Shown in pieces: positions 34,289 through 45,874 of a DNA stretch of 64,000 bases; the stretch's first letter is position 1; each line of letters starts with the position of its first letter. The stretch is from Gemmatimonadetes bacterium T265 (GTDB lineage Bacteria; Gemmatimonadota; Gemmatimonadetes; Gemmatimonadales; Gemmatimonadaceae): the NCBI GenBank assembly GCA_019973575.1, contig BPUI01000002.1:1240001-1304000 (forward strand), given 5' to 3'. Under the pieces are notes generated by a model. It was not told the origin of the DNA. It saw nothing but the letters and a program-made list of their open reading frames with translations, and made no database searches. Both the position numbers and the translations under genes were made by a program.

Positions 34289-35401
34289 GTGACCACGAAC
34301 GGAGAGGGGTTCCTCCTCCTCGAAGACGGGACGCTCTTCCGCGGCGAGATCGTTGGTCCCTCGGCCGCGACGGTCGCCGAAGTCGTGTTCACGACGAACA
34401 TGACGGGGTACCAAGAGGTGTTCTCGGACCCGTCGTATCGCGGGCAGATCGTGGTGATGACGGCGCCGATGATCGGCAACTACGGCGTGAACGCGGACGA
34501 TCCGGAGTCGCCACAGCCGCAGGTCTCGGGCGTCGTCGTCCGGGAGTTGTCGCCGACGTACTCCAACTGGCGCGCCCGCGGCTCGCTCGCCGACTGGCTC
34601 GGCGCCGCGAACGTGCCGGTGCTCACGGGCGTCGACACGCGCCAGCTCACGCGCCACCTGCGTAGCGTCGGCGTGATGCGCGGCGTCGTCGCGGGCGGCC
34701 GCGAGCCGTCGGCGGAGGCGCGCGCGGCGCTCGACGCCTGTCCGTCGATGGAGGGGCTCGACCTCGCCACGCGCGTCAGCACGCGAGCGCCGTACACGTG
34801 GGGCGACCCGCGCGCCCCGCACCACATCGTTGCCTACGACTACGGCATCAAGCGCAACATCCTGCGCCTGTTCGACGAGTACGGGTGCCGGATCACCGTC
34901 GTGCCGTCCGACACGCCGCCCGAAGCCGTACTCGAGCGCGACCCCGACGGCGTCTTCCTCGCGAACGGCCCCGGCGATCCGGCGGCTGTCGGCTACGCCC
35001 CCGCCGCGATCCGGACGGTGGCCGAGCGCGGCGTGCCCGTCTTCGGCATCTGCCTCGGGCACCAGCTGCTCGGCCTAACGTTCGGCGGCGGGACGACGAA
35101 GATGCCTTACGGGCACCGCGGCGGGAACCACCCGGTCAAGGACCTCGCGACGGGAAACGTGCTCATCACCTCGCAGAACCACGGCTTCGCGGTGGCGGGC
35201 GACGAGCGCGGCGTGACCGGCGCGCCCGCGCTGGACGTCACGCACGTGAACTTGAACGACGGTAGCGTCGAGGGCCTGCGCCATCGCGAGCTCCCGATCT
35301 TCGGCGTGCAGTACCATCCGGAAGCGGCGCCGGGGCCGCACGACGGGCGTCCCGTGTTCGACGACTTCGTCGCCGCGTTTCGCGCCCGCCGGTCCGTTTG
35401 A
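34289..35401 (+). CDS. carA: Carbamoyl-phosphate synthase small (glutaminase) subunit
   Basis: 370 residues from GTG 34289. The N-terminal CarA domain contains TTNMTGYQEVFSDPSYRGQIV near 31-51 and TGVDTRQLTRHLR near 113. The C-terminal class I glutamine amidotransferase domain has GICLGHQLLGLTFG with the nucleophile Cys near 254, and QYHPEAAPGPHD with the catalytic His and Glu near 340. It supplies ammonia to CarB for arginine and pyrimidine synthesis. carB is not in this window. The gene lies 11 bases after secG. Confidence 0.95.
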   Translation: MTTNGEGFLLLEDGTLFRGEIVGPSAATVAEVVFTTNMTGYQEVFSDPSYRGQIVVMTAPMIGNYGVNADDPESPQPQVSGVVVRELSPTYSNWRARGSLADWLGAANVPVLTGVDTRQLTRHLRSVGVMRGVVAGGREPSAEARAALDACPSMEGLDLATRVSTRAPYTWGDPRAPHHIVAYDYGIKRNILRLFDEYGCRITVVPSDTPPEAVLERDPDGVFLANGPGDPAAVGYAPAAIRTVAERGVPVFGICLGHQLLGLTFGGGTTKMPYGHRGGNHPVKDLATGNVLITSQNHGFAVAGDERGVTGAPALDVTHVNLNDGSVEGLRHRELPIFGVQYHPEAAPGPHDGRPVFDDFVAAFRARRSV

Positions 35402-35427
35402 GCACCGACGCTACACGAGCCAACCTC

Positions 35428-35456
35428 TTGACGCACAACGAGTAAGCTCGTACGTT
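35428..35456 (+). promoter_or_regulatory. Probable sigma70-type promoter of the HU-like gene
   Basis: TTGACG at 35428-35433 and TACGTT at 35451-35456 are separated by 17 bases. The start would be near 35463, leaving an unusually long leader of about 113 nt with a 7-bp hairpin (35467-35473 with 35484-35490). Confidence 0.6.
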
Positions 35457-35576
35457 CGGGGCCTGTCCGGGTCTCGCCGTCGCGACCCGGCGCGACGTTC
35501 GCGGTGGTGCCGAGGTCGGGGGTTCCCCGTCGAGGCCGGTGCCGCTCGGCCGCGTGACCGTAGCCTGAGAGTTGGG

Positions 35577-35924
35577 ATGACCAAGGCCGACCTCGTCGAG
35601 TTGGTGACCGCCGCGATGGCCCGCACCGCGGGCCCGACGATCTCGAAGAAGGACTGCGCGCGGGTGGTCGATTCGTTCCTCGACGCGATCAAGGACGCGC
35701 TGCACGAGCAACGGAACATCGAAGTCCGCGGGTTCGGCACGTTCAAAATTCGTCAGCGGAAGACGCGCATGGCGCGCAACCCGCGCACCGGGTCGCCGGT
35801 CGAAGTGTCCGCGCGGCCGGTGCCCGTGTTCAAGCCGTCGAAAGAACTCCGCGCGCTCGTCGCCGGCGTCGACGTGTCGGTCATCGAACGCGAAATGGAG
35901 CACGAGACGGAACCGGTCGACTGA
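35577..35924 (+). CDS. HU/IHF-family DNA-binding protein
   Basis: 115 residues. MTKADLVELVTAAM and SKKDCARVVDSFLDAIKDAL form the dimerisation helices. RNIEVRGFGTFKIRQRKTRMARNPRTGSPVEV (residues about 47-78) is the DNA-binding arm signature, and FKPSKELRALV ends the core. The last 20 residues are an acidic tail absent from standard 90-residue HU. It should bend and compact DNA. HU versus IHF cannot be decided by eye. The gene is monocistronic, between its own promoter and a hairpin terminator. Confidence 0.93.
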   Translation: MTKADLVELVTAAMARTAGPTISKKDCARVVDSFLDAIKDALHEQRNIEVRGFGTFKIRQRKTRMARNPRTGSPVEVSARPVPVFKPSKELRALVAGVDVSVIEREMEHETEPVD

Positions 35925-35956
35925 ACGGCCGCGTTCGGCCGGCACGTGTGCGAGGG

Positions 35957-35981
35957 AACGGCCCCGTAGGTCGGGGCCGTT
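35957..35981 (+). terminator. Hairpin terminator after the HU-like gene
   Basis: A perfect 10-bp stem, AACGGCCCCG at 35957-35966 with 35972-35981, has a 5-base loop. It lies 32 bases after the stop. The following bases (CTGCTGT) are only weakly U-rich. Confidence 0.65.
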
Positions 35982-36010
35982 CTGCTGTCGTGGGGTAGTA
36001 CGGAGGTCCG

Positions 36011-37008
<998 letters not shown>

Positions 37009-37034
37009 GCCCCGGGCTCTCCTCACACACGACG

Positions 37035-37781
37035 ATGCAGTTGGTCCGCAATTTCTGGCAGTCGCAGGTCGGCAAGAAGGTCGTCATGGCCGTGACCGGC
37101 CTGATCGGCGTCGGCTTCGTCATCGGGCACATGGCAGGCAACCTCCAGATGTTCGAGGGGCCGGAGAAGATCAACAGCTACGCGCACTTCCTGCACGGCA
37201 CCATGGGCAACGCGCTCTGGGTCGTGCGCCTCGTGCTGCTCGCCGCGGTGGTCCTGCACGTGACCGCCGCCGTCCAGCTCACGCGGCAGAAGCAGGCCGC
37301 GCGGCCCGCGGCGTACGGCTACAAGAAGTGGGAGCCGCAGGTCTCGACGTTCGCCTCGCGGAGCATCCGCTGGGGCGGCGCGTACCTCCTCTTCTGGCTG
37401 ATTTTTCACATCCTGCACTTTACGGCGCGCGCGATCTTCCCGGGGTATAGCGAGACCGACGTCTACGGGAACGTGATCAAGGGCTTCAGCCACCCCGCGG
37501 TGGTCGCGGCCTACGTGCTCGCGATGGCTTTCCTCGCGCTGCACCTCTACCACGGCGCGTGGAGCTCGGTGCGCACGCTCGGGCTGAGCCGCCCGCGCCC
37601 GCGGCCGACCTCGCGCAACGTCGCCGCCGCGGTCGCGATCCTCGTCTCGCTCGGCTTCGTCGCGGTCCCGCTCGCCGTACTCTTCGGCGTCGTCAGGCCG
37701 CGCGCCGACTCGGCGACGGCGGGGCTGCCGGCGCAGGCCGCGGCGCCCGCGCGCGCGCCGGCCGTCGCCGCCCAGCGTTGA
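37035..37781 (+). CDS. sdhC: Succinate dehydrogenase cytochrome b subunit
   Basis: 248 residues with five predicted membrane helices, the single-subunit cytochrome b558 type found in Bacillus, Bacteroidetes and related groups. Candidate haem-ligand His residues are in GHMAGNLQMF, VVLHVTAAVQ, WLIFHILHF and ALHLYHGAW. It anchors SdhAB to the membrane and passes electrons to quinone. A C-terminal Ala-rich tail follows the last helix. ATG 37035 (MQLVRNFWQSQVGKK) is the family-like start, and no sdhD is present, as expected for this type. Confidence 0.93.
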   Translation: MQLVRNFWQSQVGKKVVMAVTGLIGVGFVIGHMAGNLQMFEGPEKINSYAHFLHGTMGNALWVVRLVLLAAVVLHVTAAVQLTRQKQAARPAAYGYKKWEPQVSTFASRSIRWGGAYLLFWLIFHILHFTARAIFPGYSETDVYGNVIKGFSHPAVVAAYVLAMAFLALHLYHGAWSSVRTLGLSRPRPRPTSRNVAAAVAILVSLGFVAVPLAVLFGVVRPRADSATAGLPAQAAAPARAPAVAAQR

Positions 37782-37826
37782 GCGCGGCGCGCGCCGCGCC
37801 GCGTTAGGCATCACCGGAATCGAACG

Positions 37827-39776
<1,950 letters not shown>

Positions 39777-39786
39777 GGCAGCACAA

Positions 39787-40560
39787 GTGAAGATCACCCT
39801 GCACGTGTGGCGGCAGCCCACGCCGACGGCGGCGGGCAAGCTCGTCACCTACAAGCTCGACGATGTCACGCCGGACATGTCGTTCCTCGAGATGTTCGAC
39901 GTGCTCAACGAGACGCTCGTCGAACAGGGGCAGGAGCCGGTCGCCTTCAGCCACGACTGCCGCGAGGGGATCTGCGGCTCGTGCAACATGATGATCAACG
40001 GCGCGGCGCACGGGCCGATGAAGGGCACCGCGACGTGTCAGCTGCACATGCGCAGCTTCAAGGACGGCGACGAGATCGTCGTCGAGCCGTGGCGCGCGCG
40101 CGCGTTCCCGATCGTCAAGGACCTCGTCGTCGACCGCTCCGCGCTCGACCGCATCATCCAGGCGGGCGGGTACATCTCGGCCAACACGGGCGGCGCGCGC
40201 GACGCGAACGAGATCCTTATCGCGAAGCCGGACGCCGACGCTGCGATGGACGCGGCCGCGTGCATCGGCTGCGGCGCGTGCGTCGCGGCGTGTCCGAACG
40301 CATCCGCGTCGCTCTTCACCGCGGCGAAGGTCAGCCACCTCGGCCTGCTCCCGCAGGGACAGCCGGAGCGCTACCGGCGCGTGGTCGAGATGGTCGAGCA
40401 GATGGACCTCGAAGGGTTCGGCCACTGCACGCTGTATGGTGAGTGCCAGGAGGCCTGCCCAAAGCTGATCTCGATCGACACGATCAGCCGCATGAACCGC
40501 GACTACATCCGCGCGTCGCTCGCTTCAAACCAGGCGGCCGCCGCGGAGTACGCCGGGTAG
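39787..40560 (+). CDS. sdhB: Succinate dehydrogenase iron-sulfur subunit
   Basis: 257 residues. The [2Fe-2S] site is [20 protein letters not shown]...C near 58-88, the [4Fe-4S] site [13 protein letters not shown] near 159-171, and the [3Fe-4S] site [13 protein letters not shown] near 216-228. It carries electrons from SdhA flavin to the cytochrome b haems. The GTG start is 10 bases after sdhA. A strong palindromic terminator follows, so it probably ends the mdh-sdhCAB unit. Confidence 0.96.
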   Translation: MKITLHVWRQPTPTAAGKLVTYKLDDVTPDMSFLEMFDVLNETLVEQGQEPVAFSHDCREGICGSCNMMINGAAHGPMKGTATCQLHMRSFKDGDEIVVEPWRARAFPIVKDLVVDRSALDRIIQAGGYISANTGGARDANEILIAKPDADAAMDAAACIGCGACVAACPNASASLFTAAKVSHLGLLPQGQPERYRRVVEMVEQMDLEGFGHCTLYGECQEACPKLISIDTISRMNRDYIRASLASNQAAAAEYAG

Positions 40561-40585
40561 GCGCGCGGGCCGCACCGCTCGTCCC

Positions 40586-40624
40586 ACGGGCCACGGTCGA
40601 CGCGCGTCGACCGTGGCCCGTTTG
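40586..40624. terminator. Palindromic terminator after sdhB
   Basis: A perfect 34-base palindrome at 40587-40620 (arm CGGGCCACGGTCGACG) is followed by TTTG, with one more A-T pair at its edges. The tiny loop means it can form a very stable stem and may work on both strands. It lies 26 bases after the sdhB stop. Confidence 0.82.
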
Positions 40625-40704
40625 CTGCCACACCGCGCGGCACCGGGCCCGCGTGCGTCGCGCGGTCGCCGGGTCTGCCGACGGACCGAATGGAGGAACT
40701 GCGC

Positions 40705-41199
40705 ATGGCCGACCAAACCCCGGGCGAGGCGAACGTCGAGCGCGATGGTGCCCAGCTGAACCTGCGGGAGGCGCGCGAGGTCGCGGCCGAGCGCGGCACG
40801 GTGCGCGCGCCGGCCTCGCAGGGGAACGCGGACCGCGCCGTGACCGAAGCGCCCGACGGGCCAAACGTCGCGACGTCGAACACGCCCGGCGACCGTGGCG
40901 CGCGCGGCGGGGCCGGGACCGCGACGCAGAACGAACCGTCGCCCGACCAGCACCCGTTCACCGACTCGGAGACCGCGCTCGGCGGCGCCGACTCCGTGCA
41001 GAAGACGACGTGGGGCGTCGGCCACGGCGGCGAGCCCGACGGGACCGAGGAGCACGCCCCGGTCGGACTGCGCAAGGGCGACGGCGACGTCGTCGCGCGG
41101 GTATCGACCGGCGGCGGCGTGAGTCCGGTCGCGGTCGTCGTCGGCGTGCTCGCCCTGCTCGCGCTGCTCGTCTACGCGTTCGGCATCTTCCGCCGCTGA
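40705..41199 (+). CDS. Tail-anchored low-complexity protein of unknown function
   Basis: 164 residues from ATG 40705. GGAGG at 40691-40695, eight bases upstream, decides this start over an earlier in-frame ATG at 40690. Residues 1-135 are hydrophilic and rich in Gly, Ala, Glu, Asp and Thr, with no recognisable domain and likely disorder. The C-terminus is a single hydrophobic helix (VAVVVGVLALLALLVYAFGIF) ending in a two-Arg tail, so the protein should be tail-anchored with its bulk in the cytoplasm. It stands alone between the sdhB terminator and convergent dcd. I do not recognise the family. Confidence 0.7.
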   Translation: MADQTPGEANVERDGAQLNLREAREVAAERGTVRAPASQGNADRAVTEAPDGPNVATSNTPGDRGARGGAGTATQNEPSPDQHPFTDSETALGGADSVQKTTWGVGHGGEPDGTEEHAPVGLRKGDGDVVARVSTGGGVSPVAVVVGVLALLALLVYAFGIFRR

Positions 41200-41211
41200 G
41201 CGCACGGGCCG

Positions 41212-41766
41212 CTAGAGCTTCGGCAGCGTCACGCCGACCTGGCCCTGGTACTTGCCCGCCTTGTCACGGTACGAGACCTCGGGCGGCTCCTCGCCCTTGA
41301 AGAACAGGACCTGCGCGATGCCTTCGTTCGCGTAGATCTTGGCCGGCAGCGGGGTCGTGTTCGAGATCTCGAGCGTGACGAAGCCCTCCCACTCCGGCTC
41401 GAACGGCGTCACGTTGGTGATGATCCCGCAGCGCGCGTACGTGCTCTTGCCGACGCAGATGGTGACGACGTCGCGCGGAATGCGGAAGTACTCGACCGAA
41501 CGCGCGAGCGCGAACGAATTCGGCGGCACGATGCACACGTCCCCCTCGAACTCGACGAACGAGTTCGGGTCGAACGCTTTCGGGTCGACGATCGAGTTGA
41601 GGACGTTGGTGAAGATCCGGAACTCGCGCGCGACGCGCATGTCGTACCCGTACGAGCTCACGCCGTAGGAGATCGCGCCCTCGCGCACCTGTCGCCCCTC
41701 GAACGGCTCGATCATCCCGTGCTCGCGGGCCATGCGCGTGATCCAACGGTCGGACTGAATAGACAT
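41212..41766 (-). CDS. dcd: dCTP deaminase
   Basis: 184 residues, making dUTP (or dUMP in bifunctional types) from dCTP for thymidylate synthesis. [15 protein letters not shown] near 35-49 and [14 protein letters not shown] near 84-97 are Dcd signatures, [10 protein letters not shown] near 105 contacts nucleotide, and [24 protein letters not shown] near 130-153 carries the catalytic Glu. The start ATG at 41766 matches the family N-terminus; the frame stays open to 41862. It is convergent with the tail-anchored gene and divergent from nuoA. Confidence 0.94.
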   Translation of the reverse strand: MSIQSDRWITRMAREHGMIEPFEGRQVREGAISYGVSSYGYDMRVAREFRIFTNVLNSIVDPKAFDPNSFVEFEGDVCIVPPNSFALARSVEYFRIPRDVVTICVGKSTYARCGIITNVTPFEPEWEGFVTLEISNTTPLPAKIYANEGIAQVLFFKGEEPPEVSYRDKAGKYQGQVGVTLPKL

Positions 41767-41832
41767 GTGCGACGGAGAGAGAAGCGGCGAGCGCGGCGAT
41801 GTACGCGCGTGTGTGCGGCGGGGTGGCGCGGG

Positions 41833-41861
41833 AACATAGGCGCGCCGCCGACGCGCGACCA
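41833..41861 (-). promoter_or_regulatory. Possible promoter of dcd
   Basis: On the minus strand TGGTCG (41861-41856) and TATGTT (41838-41833) are separated by 17 bases. The -10 is good but the -35 is weak. The leader to the dcd ATG would be about 60 nt. Confidence 0.3.
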
Positions 41862-41942
41862 CCGGGCCCGTGGTCGCTCGCGCGATCGTCGGCGTGCTCC
41901 GTGGGGCGATCCTCGCGGGTGGCAGTCGGTCGCCGTTCTAAC

Positions 41943-41948
41943 TACCTT
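41943..41948 (+). promoter_or_regulatory. Possible -10 element of the nuo operon
   Basis: TACCTT at 41943-41948 resembles the -10 boxes of other promoters in this window; the expected -35 position reads only TGGCAG. If used, the start falls about 5 nt before the nuoA GTG, or about 53 nt before the alternative GTG at 42008. Confidence 0.3.
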
Positions 41949-41959
41949 GCGGAGCGTTT

Positions 41960-42412
41960 GTGAATCTTTTCACGAGCCCTCCGCACGACTTCTCGACAGC
42001 CTCAGCCGTGACGCGCGCGTACCTGCCCATTCTGCTGCTGCTCGGCATCGTGACGGCGATGGCGGCGACGTTCATCGTCCTGAGCGCGCTGACCGTGAAG
42101 CCGCAGCGCAACGCGGTCAAGCAGCAGGCGTACGAGTCCGGCATCGCCCCGCTCGGCGACGCGCGCGAGCGGTTCTCCGTCAAGTTCTACCTCGTCGCGA
42201 TGCTCTTCATCGTCTTCGACATCGAGACGGTGTTCCTCGTGCCCTGGGGCGCGTGGTACCGGCAGCTGTCGTGCAGCGTCCCGCTCACGACCGCGGGCTG
42301 CCCGGCGGGGCAGGCGTCGTTCTTCGGGCTCGGCGAGATGCTCGTGTTCATGGCGATCCTCGTGGTCGGGCTGGTCTACGTGTGGCGGAAGGGGGCGTTG
42401 CAGTGGGACTGA
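41960..42412 (+). CDS. nuoA: NADH-quinone oxidoreductase subunit A
   Basis: 150 residues with three membrane helices. [44 protein letters not shown] (residues about 54-97) is the NuoA signature with the Cys-less loop and the FDIE motif that helps shape the quinone chamber. GTG 41960 is the first start; GTG 42008 would also give a full first helix. It opens a complete nuoA-N operon and overlaps nuoB by 10 bases. Confidence 0.93.
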   Translation: MNLFTSPPHDFSTASAVTRAYLPILLLLGIVTAMAATFIVLSALTVKPQRNAVKQQAYESGIAPLGDARERFSVKFYLVAMLFIVFDIETVFLVPWGAWYRQLSCSVPLTTAGCPAGQASFFGLGEMLVFMAILVVGLVYVWRKGALQWD

Positions 42413-43035
42413 TCACCAAGCCGGAGGCGCCCGCGACGACGCGCGCGGTCGCGAACGCCTCGTCCGATTCGTGGGTCACGACGCGGCTCGACTTCCTCGT
42501 CAACTGGGCGCGCGCGAACTCGATGTGGCCGATGCCCTTCGGGACGGCGTGCTGCGCGATCGAGTTCATGGCGACCGCGGCGAGCCGCTTCGACCTCGCG
42601 CGCTTCGGGATGGAGCGGCTGAGCTATTCGCCGCGTCAGGCCGACGTGCTTCTCTGCGCGGGGCGCGTGCCGTACAAGCTCGCGCCGGTCATCCGCCGCA
42701 TCTACCAGCAGATGCCGAACCCGAAGTGGGTGATCTCGATGGGCGCGTGCGCGTCGACGGGCGGCATGTTCGACAACTACGCCGTCGTGCAGGGGATCGA
42801 CACGATCATCCCCGTCGACGTGTACGTGCCGGGCTGCCCGCCGCGCCCGGAGTCGCTCATGTACGGGATCATGATGCTGCAGGACAAGGTGCGGAACGAG
42901 CGTCTGCGCGACGCGTCGCGCCACGCCGAGATCGCCCCCGACCCGTCGAGCCAGCTCTACATCCCGCCGTCCGCGATCGACGAGCTCGCGCAGAACATCG
43001 GGAACTCGGTGCACCAGACCCGCTCGAGCGTCTGA
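42403..43035 (+). CDS. nuoB: NADH-quinone oxidoreductase subunit B
   Basis: 210 residues from GTG 42403. It carries the terminal [4Fe-4S] cluster N2 that reduces quinone: the adjacent Cys pair in [10 protein letters not shown] near 46-55, a further Cys in [10 protein letters not shown] near 115 and the last in VPGCPPRPE near 146. The complex I peripheral-arm subunit is complete. The C-terminal 40 residues are an extra hydrophilic tail. Confidence 0.96.
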   Translation: MGLITKPEAPATTRAVANASSDSWVTTRLDFLVNWARANSMWPMPFGTACCAIEFMATAASRFDLARFGMERLSYSPRQADVLLCAGRVPYKLAPVIRRIYQQMPNPKWVISMGACASTGGMFDNYAVVQGIDTIIPVDVYVPGCPPRPESLMYGIMMLQDKVRNERLRDASRHAEIAPDPSSQLYIPPSAIDELAQNIGNSVHQTRSSV

Positions 43036-43046
43036 CGGCGCCGACC

Positions 43047-43769
43047 ATGGCCGTCGCCTTCCGCCCGTACACGACCGGATCCGCGCTGCCTAACGGTAGC
43101 GCGGCGCCCGCCACGCCCGCCGGCCTGCCGCACCGCGGCGGCGAGCCGAACCCGAGCGCGGCCGCGTTGCGCGCGCAGTTCGGCGACGCCGTGCGTCGCG
43201 TCGACGTCGTCTGGGGCGAGACGACCGTCGAGATCGACGGTGCACGCGCGCTCGACGTCGTGCGCTGGCTGCACGACGAGCCGACCGAGCGCTACGACAT
43301 GCTGGTCGACGTCACGGCGGTGGAGTACCGCGACCCGGAGCAGGAGTTGGAGGTCGTCTGGCACCTGCGCTCGTTGCCCTTCCGCCGTTTCCTGCGGCTC
43401 AAGGCGCCGCTCGCGAAGAACGCGCCGCTCGCGGTCCCGAGCATCGAGCCGGTCTACAAGAGCGCCAACTGGCTCGAGCGCGAGTGCTTCGACCTGTTCG
43501 GTGTGAAGTTCGAGGGGCACCCCGATCTGCGGCGCATCCTGACCTGGGAGTCGTACCGCGAGGGGCACCCGCTGCGGAAGGATTTTCCACTTCGCGGACG
43601 CTTCAGCCGCTCCGAGCAGCTGCGGCAGGCGCTCTCGGCGGAGCCCGAGGCGAACTACTCGATGGAAGAGCTGACGGTGGCCGAGGCGTTTGCCCACCTG
43701 CCGGCGGACATGCGCCAGCGGCTCGGCGCGGGGGAGAAGGGCGGGCCGGCGGAAGCGACGGGGGAGTGA
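43047..43769 (+). CDS. nuoC: NADH-quinone oxidoreductase subunit C
   Basis: 240 residues, a peripheral-arm subunit that is separate here from NuoD rather than fused as in E. coli. The signature ERECFDLFGVKFEGHPDLRRILTWESYREGHPLRKDFPL lies near residues 146-184. An N-terminal stretch of about 35 Ala/Gly/Pro-rich residues and a C-terminal Glu-rich tail flank the core. nuoD starts 12 bases downstream. Confidence 0.95.
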   Translation: MAVAFRPYTTGSALPNGSAAPATPAGLPHRGGEPNPSAAALRAQFGDAVRRVDVVWGETTVEIDGARALDVVRWLHDEPTERYDMLVDVTAVEYRDPEQELEVVWHLRSLPFRRFLRLKAPLAKNAPLAVPSIEPVYKSANWLERECFDLFGVKFEGHPDLRRILTWESYREGHPLRKDFPLRGRFSRSEQLRQALSAEPEANYSMEELTVAEAFAHLPADMRQRLGAGEKGGPAEATGE

Positions 43770-43781
43770 GGAGCGGCTGAG

Positions 43782-45110
43782 ATGGCGACCACCACACGGA
43801 CAGTCGAAGTCGCGCTCGCGACCAACGGGCTCGGCCCCGACGGCCGCCCGCAGCGCGTCCCGCTCGCGGCGACGCCCGACGGGCGCGCGGTCGCGTTCGG
43901 CGACGCGTACGCGGAGTCGCAGCGCGCCGCGCCCGAGCTCGAGGGCGAGCACATGCTGATCAACATCGGCCCGCAGCACCCGGCGACGCACGGCGTGCTC
44001 CGGCTCGTCCTCGAGCTCGACGGCGAGACGGTCGTGCGCTGCGTGCCGCACATCGGCTACCTGCACTGCGGCTTCGAGAAGATCGGCGAGTACCGGCAGT
44101 ACAACCAGATCATTCCCTGGACCGACCGCGAGGACTACCTCAACTCGCCGGGCAACAACGTCGCGTTCGCGTTAGGCGCGGAACGGCTGTTCGGGGTCGA
44201 GATCACGCCGCGCTGCACGGTACTCCGCGTGATCGCGATGGAGCTGTCGCGCATCATGTCGCATCTCGTCTGGCTCGGCACGACGGCGGTCGACATCGGC
44301 GCGTTCACGCCCTTCCTGTGGACGTTCCAGGAGCGGGAGGCGATCTACGACCTGCTCGAGCAGTGGTGCGGCGCGCGCCTCACGACGTCGCTCACTCGCG
44401 TCGGCGGGATGGCGGCCGACCTGCCCGACAACGGCTGGCTCGACGGCCTGCGCCAGCTCACGCAGCGGCTCCCGAAGACGCTCGACGAAACCGACCGCAT
44501 GCTCACCCGGAACGCGATCTGGGTCGGCCGCACGATCGGCCTCGGCGTGATGAATCAGGAAGAGGCGATCAACTACGGTCTCACGGGGCCGCTGCTCCGC
44601 GCCTCGGGCGTCGCGTACGACGTGCGCAAGGACTTCCCGTATCTCGGCTACGAGACGTACGACTTCGACGTGCCCGTCGGGACCAACGGCGACGTGTACG
44701 ACCGCTACCTCGTGCGCATGGAAGAGATGCGGCAGAGCGTGCGCATCCTCGAGCAGGCACTCGCCCGCCTGCCGGAAGGTCCGATCAACGTCGACGACCC
44801 GCGCATCATCCTCCCGCCGAAGCACAAGGCGCAGAGCGAGATGGAGAGCATGATCCATCACTTCAAGCTCGTGATGGAGGGCCCGCGGCCGCCGGTCGGC
44901 GAGGCGTACGTGCCGGTCGAGAGCCCGAAGGGCGAAAAGGGCTACTACATGGTTTCGGACGGCACCTCCAAGCCCGTGCGCTGGCGCATCCGCCCGCCGT
45001 CGTTCGTGAACTTGTCGGCGATCCCGAAGATGGTCGAGGGGCACCTGCTGTCGGACGTCATCGTCGTGAACGCGAGCATCGACATCGTGATGGGGGAGAT
45101 CGACCGGTGA
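43782..45110 (+). CDS. nuoD: NADH-quinone oxidoreductase subunit D
   Basis: 442 residues, the 49-kDa-type subunit that forms the quinone site with NuoB. NIGPQHPATHGVLRLVLELDGE near 63-84 contains the His that contacts quinone, PHIGYLHCGFEKIGEYRQYNQ is near 90-110, and MNQEEAINYGLTGPLLRASG is near 257-276. The C-terminal SIDIVMGEIDR is the family end. The first 45 residues are an extra N-terminal stretch. A REP-like hairpin separates it from nuoE. Confidence 0.96.
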   Translation: MATTTRTVEVALATNGLGPDGRPQRVPLAATPDGRAVAFGDAYAESQRAAPELEGEHMLINIGPQHPATHGVLRLVLELDGETVVRCVPHIGYLHCGFEKIGEYRQYNQIIPWTDREDYLNSPGNNVAFALGAERLFGVEITPRCTVLRVIAMELSRIMSHLVWLGTTAVDIGAFTPFLWTFQEREAIYDLLEQWCGARLTTSLTRVGGMAADLPDNGWLDGLRQLTQRLPKTLDETDRMLTRNAIWVGRTIGLGVMNQEEAINYGLTGPLLRASGVAYDVRKDFPYLGYETYDFDVPVGTNGDVYDRYLVRMEEMRQSVRILEQALARLPEGPINVDDPRIILPPKHKAQSEMESMIHHFKLVMEGPRPPVGEAYVPVESPKGEKGYYMVSDGTSKPVRWRIRPPSFVNLSAIPKMVEGHLLSDVIVVNASIDIVMGEIDR

Positions 45111-45140
45111 GCGCGCGCGTCCGGTGTGGGGGAGAAGAAT

Positions 45141-45261
45141 GTCATCCTGAGCGCAGCGAAGGATCGCTGTCCTTGGGACGACCTCTTATCGGGCTTACCG
45201 TCGCGGGATGGTCGCCTCGGACAGCGATCCTTCGCTCGGCCTCCGGCCGGCTCAGGATGAC
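45141..45261. repeat. REP-like inverted repeat between nuoD and nuoE
   Basis: The left arm at 45141-45172 begins GTCATCCTGAGC and ends AGCGAAGGATCGCTGTCC. The right arm at 45219-45261 is its complement with about 11 extra bases (CCGGCCGGAGG-like) inserted between the two blocks. The 46-base centre carries no gene. The arm sequence resembles a CCTGAGCG...GAAGGATC repeat that I know from many unrelated genomes. It occupies most of the 178-base gap and could alter mRNA stability or nuo stoichiometry. Confidence 0.75.
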
Positions 45262-45288
45262 GACGAGTTCTTACGCCGCCTTCCGCGC

Positions 45289-45852
45289 ATGAGCCACGGC
45301 CCCAGCACCCCGACCGCCGCGCCGAGCGAGGCACTCCTCCGCCACGACAACGAGCACGGGCACGAGCCGTACGCGCCCGTCTTCACGTCCGGCTCGCCCG
45401 AGCGCGCCGAGCTCGACACGCTGCTCACGCGCTACCCGACAAAGATGGCCGCGCTCCTCCCGGCGCTCTGGATCGTGCAGGGCGCGCGCGGCTGGGTGAG
45501 CGACGAGGCGATGGCCGAGGTCTCGGACGCGCTCGACCTCACCCCGGCGTACGTGAAGGGCGTGGTGACGTTCTATACCATGTACCACCAGCACCCGGTC
45601 GGCCGGCACTTCATCCAGGTGTGCACGACCACGCCGTGCAACGTGTGCGGCGCCGAGGACGTCGTGAACGCCTTCCTCGAGCACACCGGCTGCGGCGAGC
45701 TCGGCGTCACCTCGCCCGACGGCAAGTACACCGTGGTCGAAGTCGAATGCCTCGGCGCGTGCGGCTTCGCCACGCCGGTCCAGATCAACGACGAGTACGT
45801 GGAGTCGGTGACGCCGGAGCGCGTCCCCGAGGTCCTCGCCGGCCTGCGTTAG
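45289..45852 (+). CDS. nuoE: NADH-quinone oxidoreductase subunit E
   Basis: 187 residues from ATG 45289, holding the [2Fe-2S] cluster N1a. The cluster Cys are in CTTTPCNVCG near 112-121 (C-x4-C) and ECLGACGFA near 153-161 (C-x3-C). The thioredoxin-like fold includes GWVSDEAMAEVSDALDLTPAYVKGVVTFYTMY near 67-98. The frame is open upstream through the REP-like element, which is not part of the protein. Its TAG stop lies in a GTTAGGC word. Confidence 0.94.
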   Translation: MSHGPSTPTAAPSEALLRHDNEHGHEPYAPVFTSGSPERAELDTLLTRYPTKMAALLPALWIVQGARGWVSDEAMAEVSDALDLTPAYVKGVVTFYTMYHQHPVGRHFIQVCTTTPCNVCGAEDVVNAFLEHTGCGELGVTSPDGKYTVVEVECLGACGFATPVQINDEYVESVTPERVPEVLAGLR

Positions 45853-45874
45853 GCCGCCCGCCTCAGGCACCACC

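Noticed and set aside
34289-35401. carA as an orphan or broken gene because carB is missing
   Set aside because: The protein is full length with all catalytic residues. carB is often encoded elsewhere.
40587-40620. 34-base perfect palindrome as an operator or recombination site
   Set aside because: It lies just after sdhB and is followed by a T run, so a terminator is the simpler reading.
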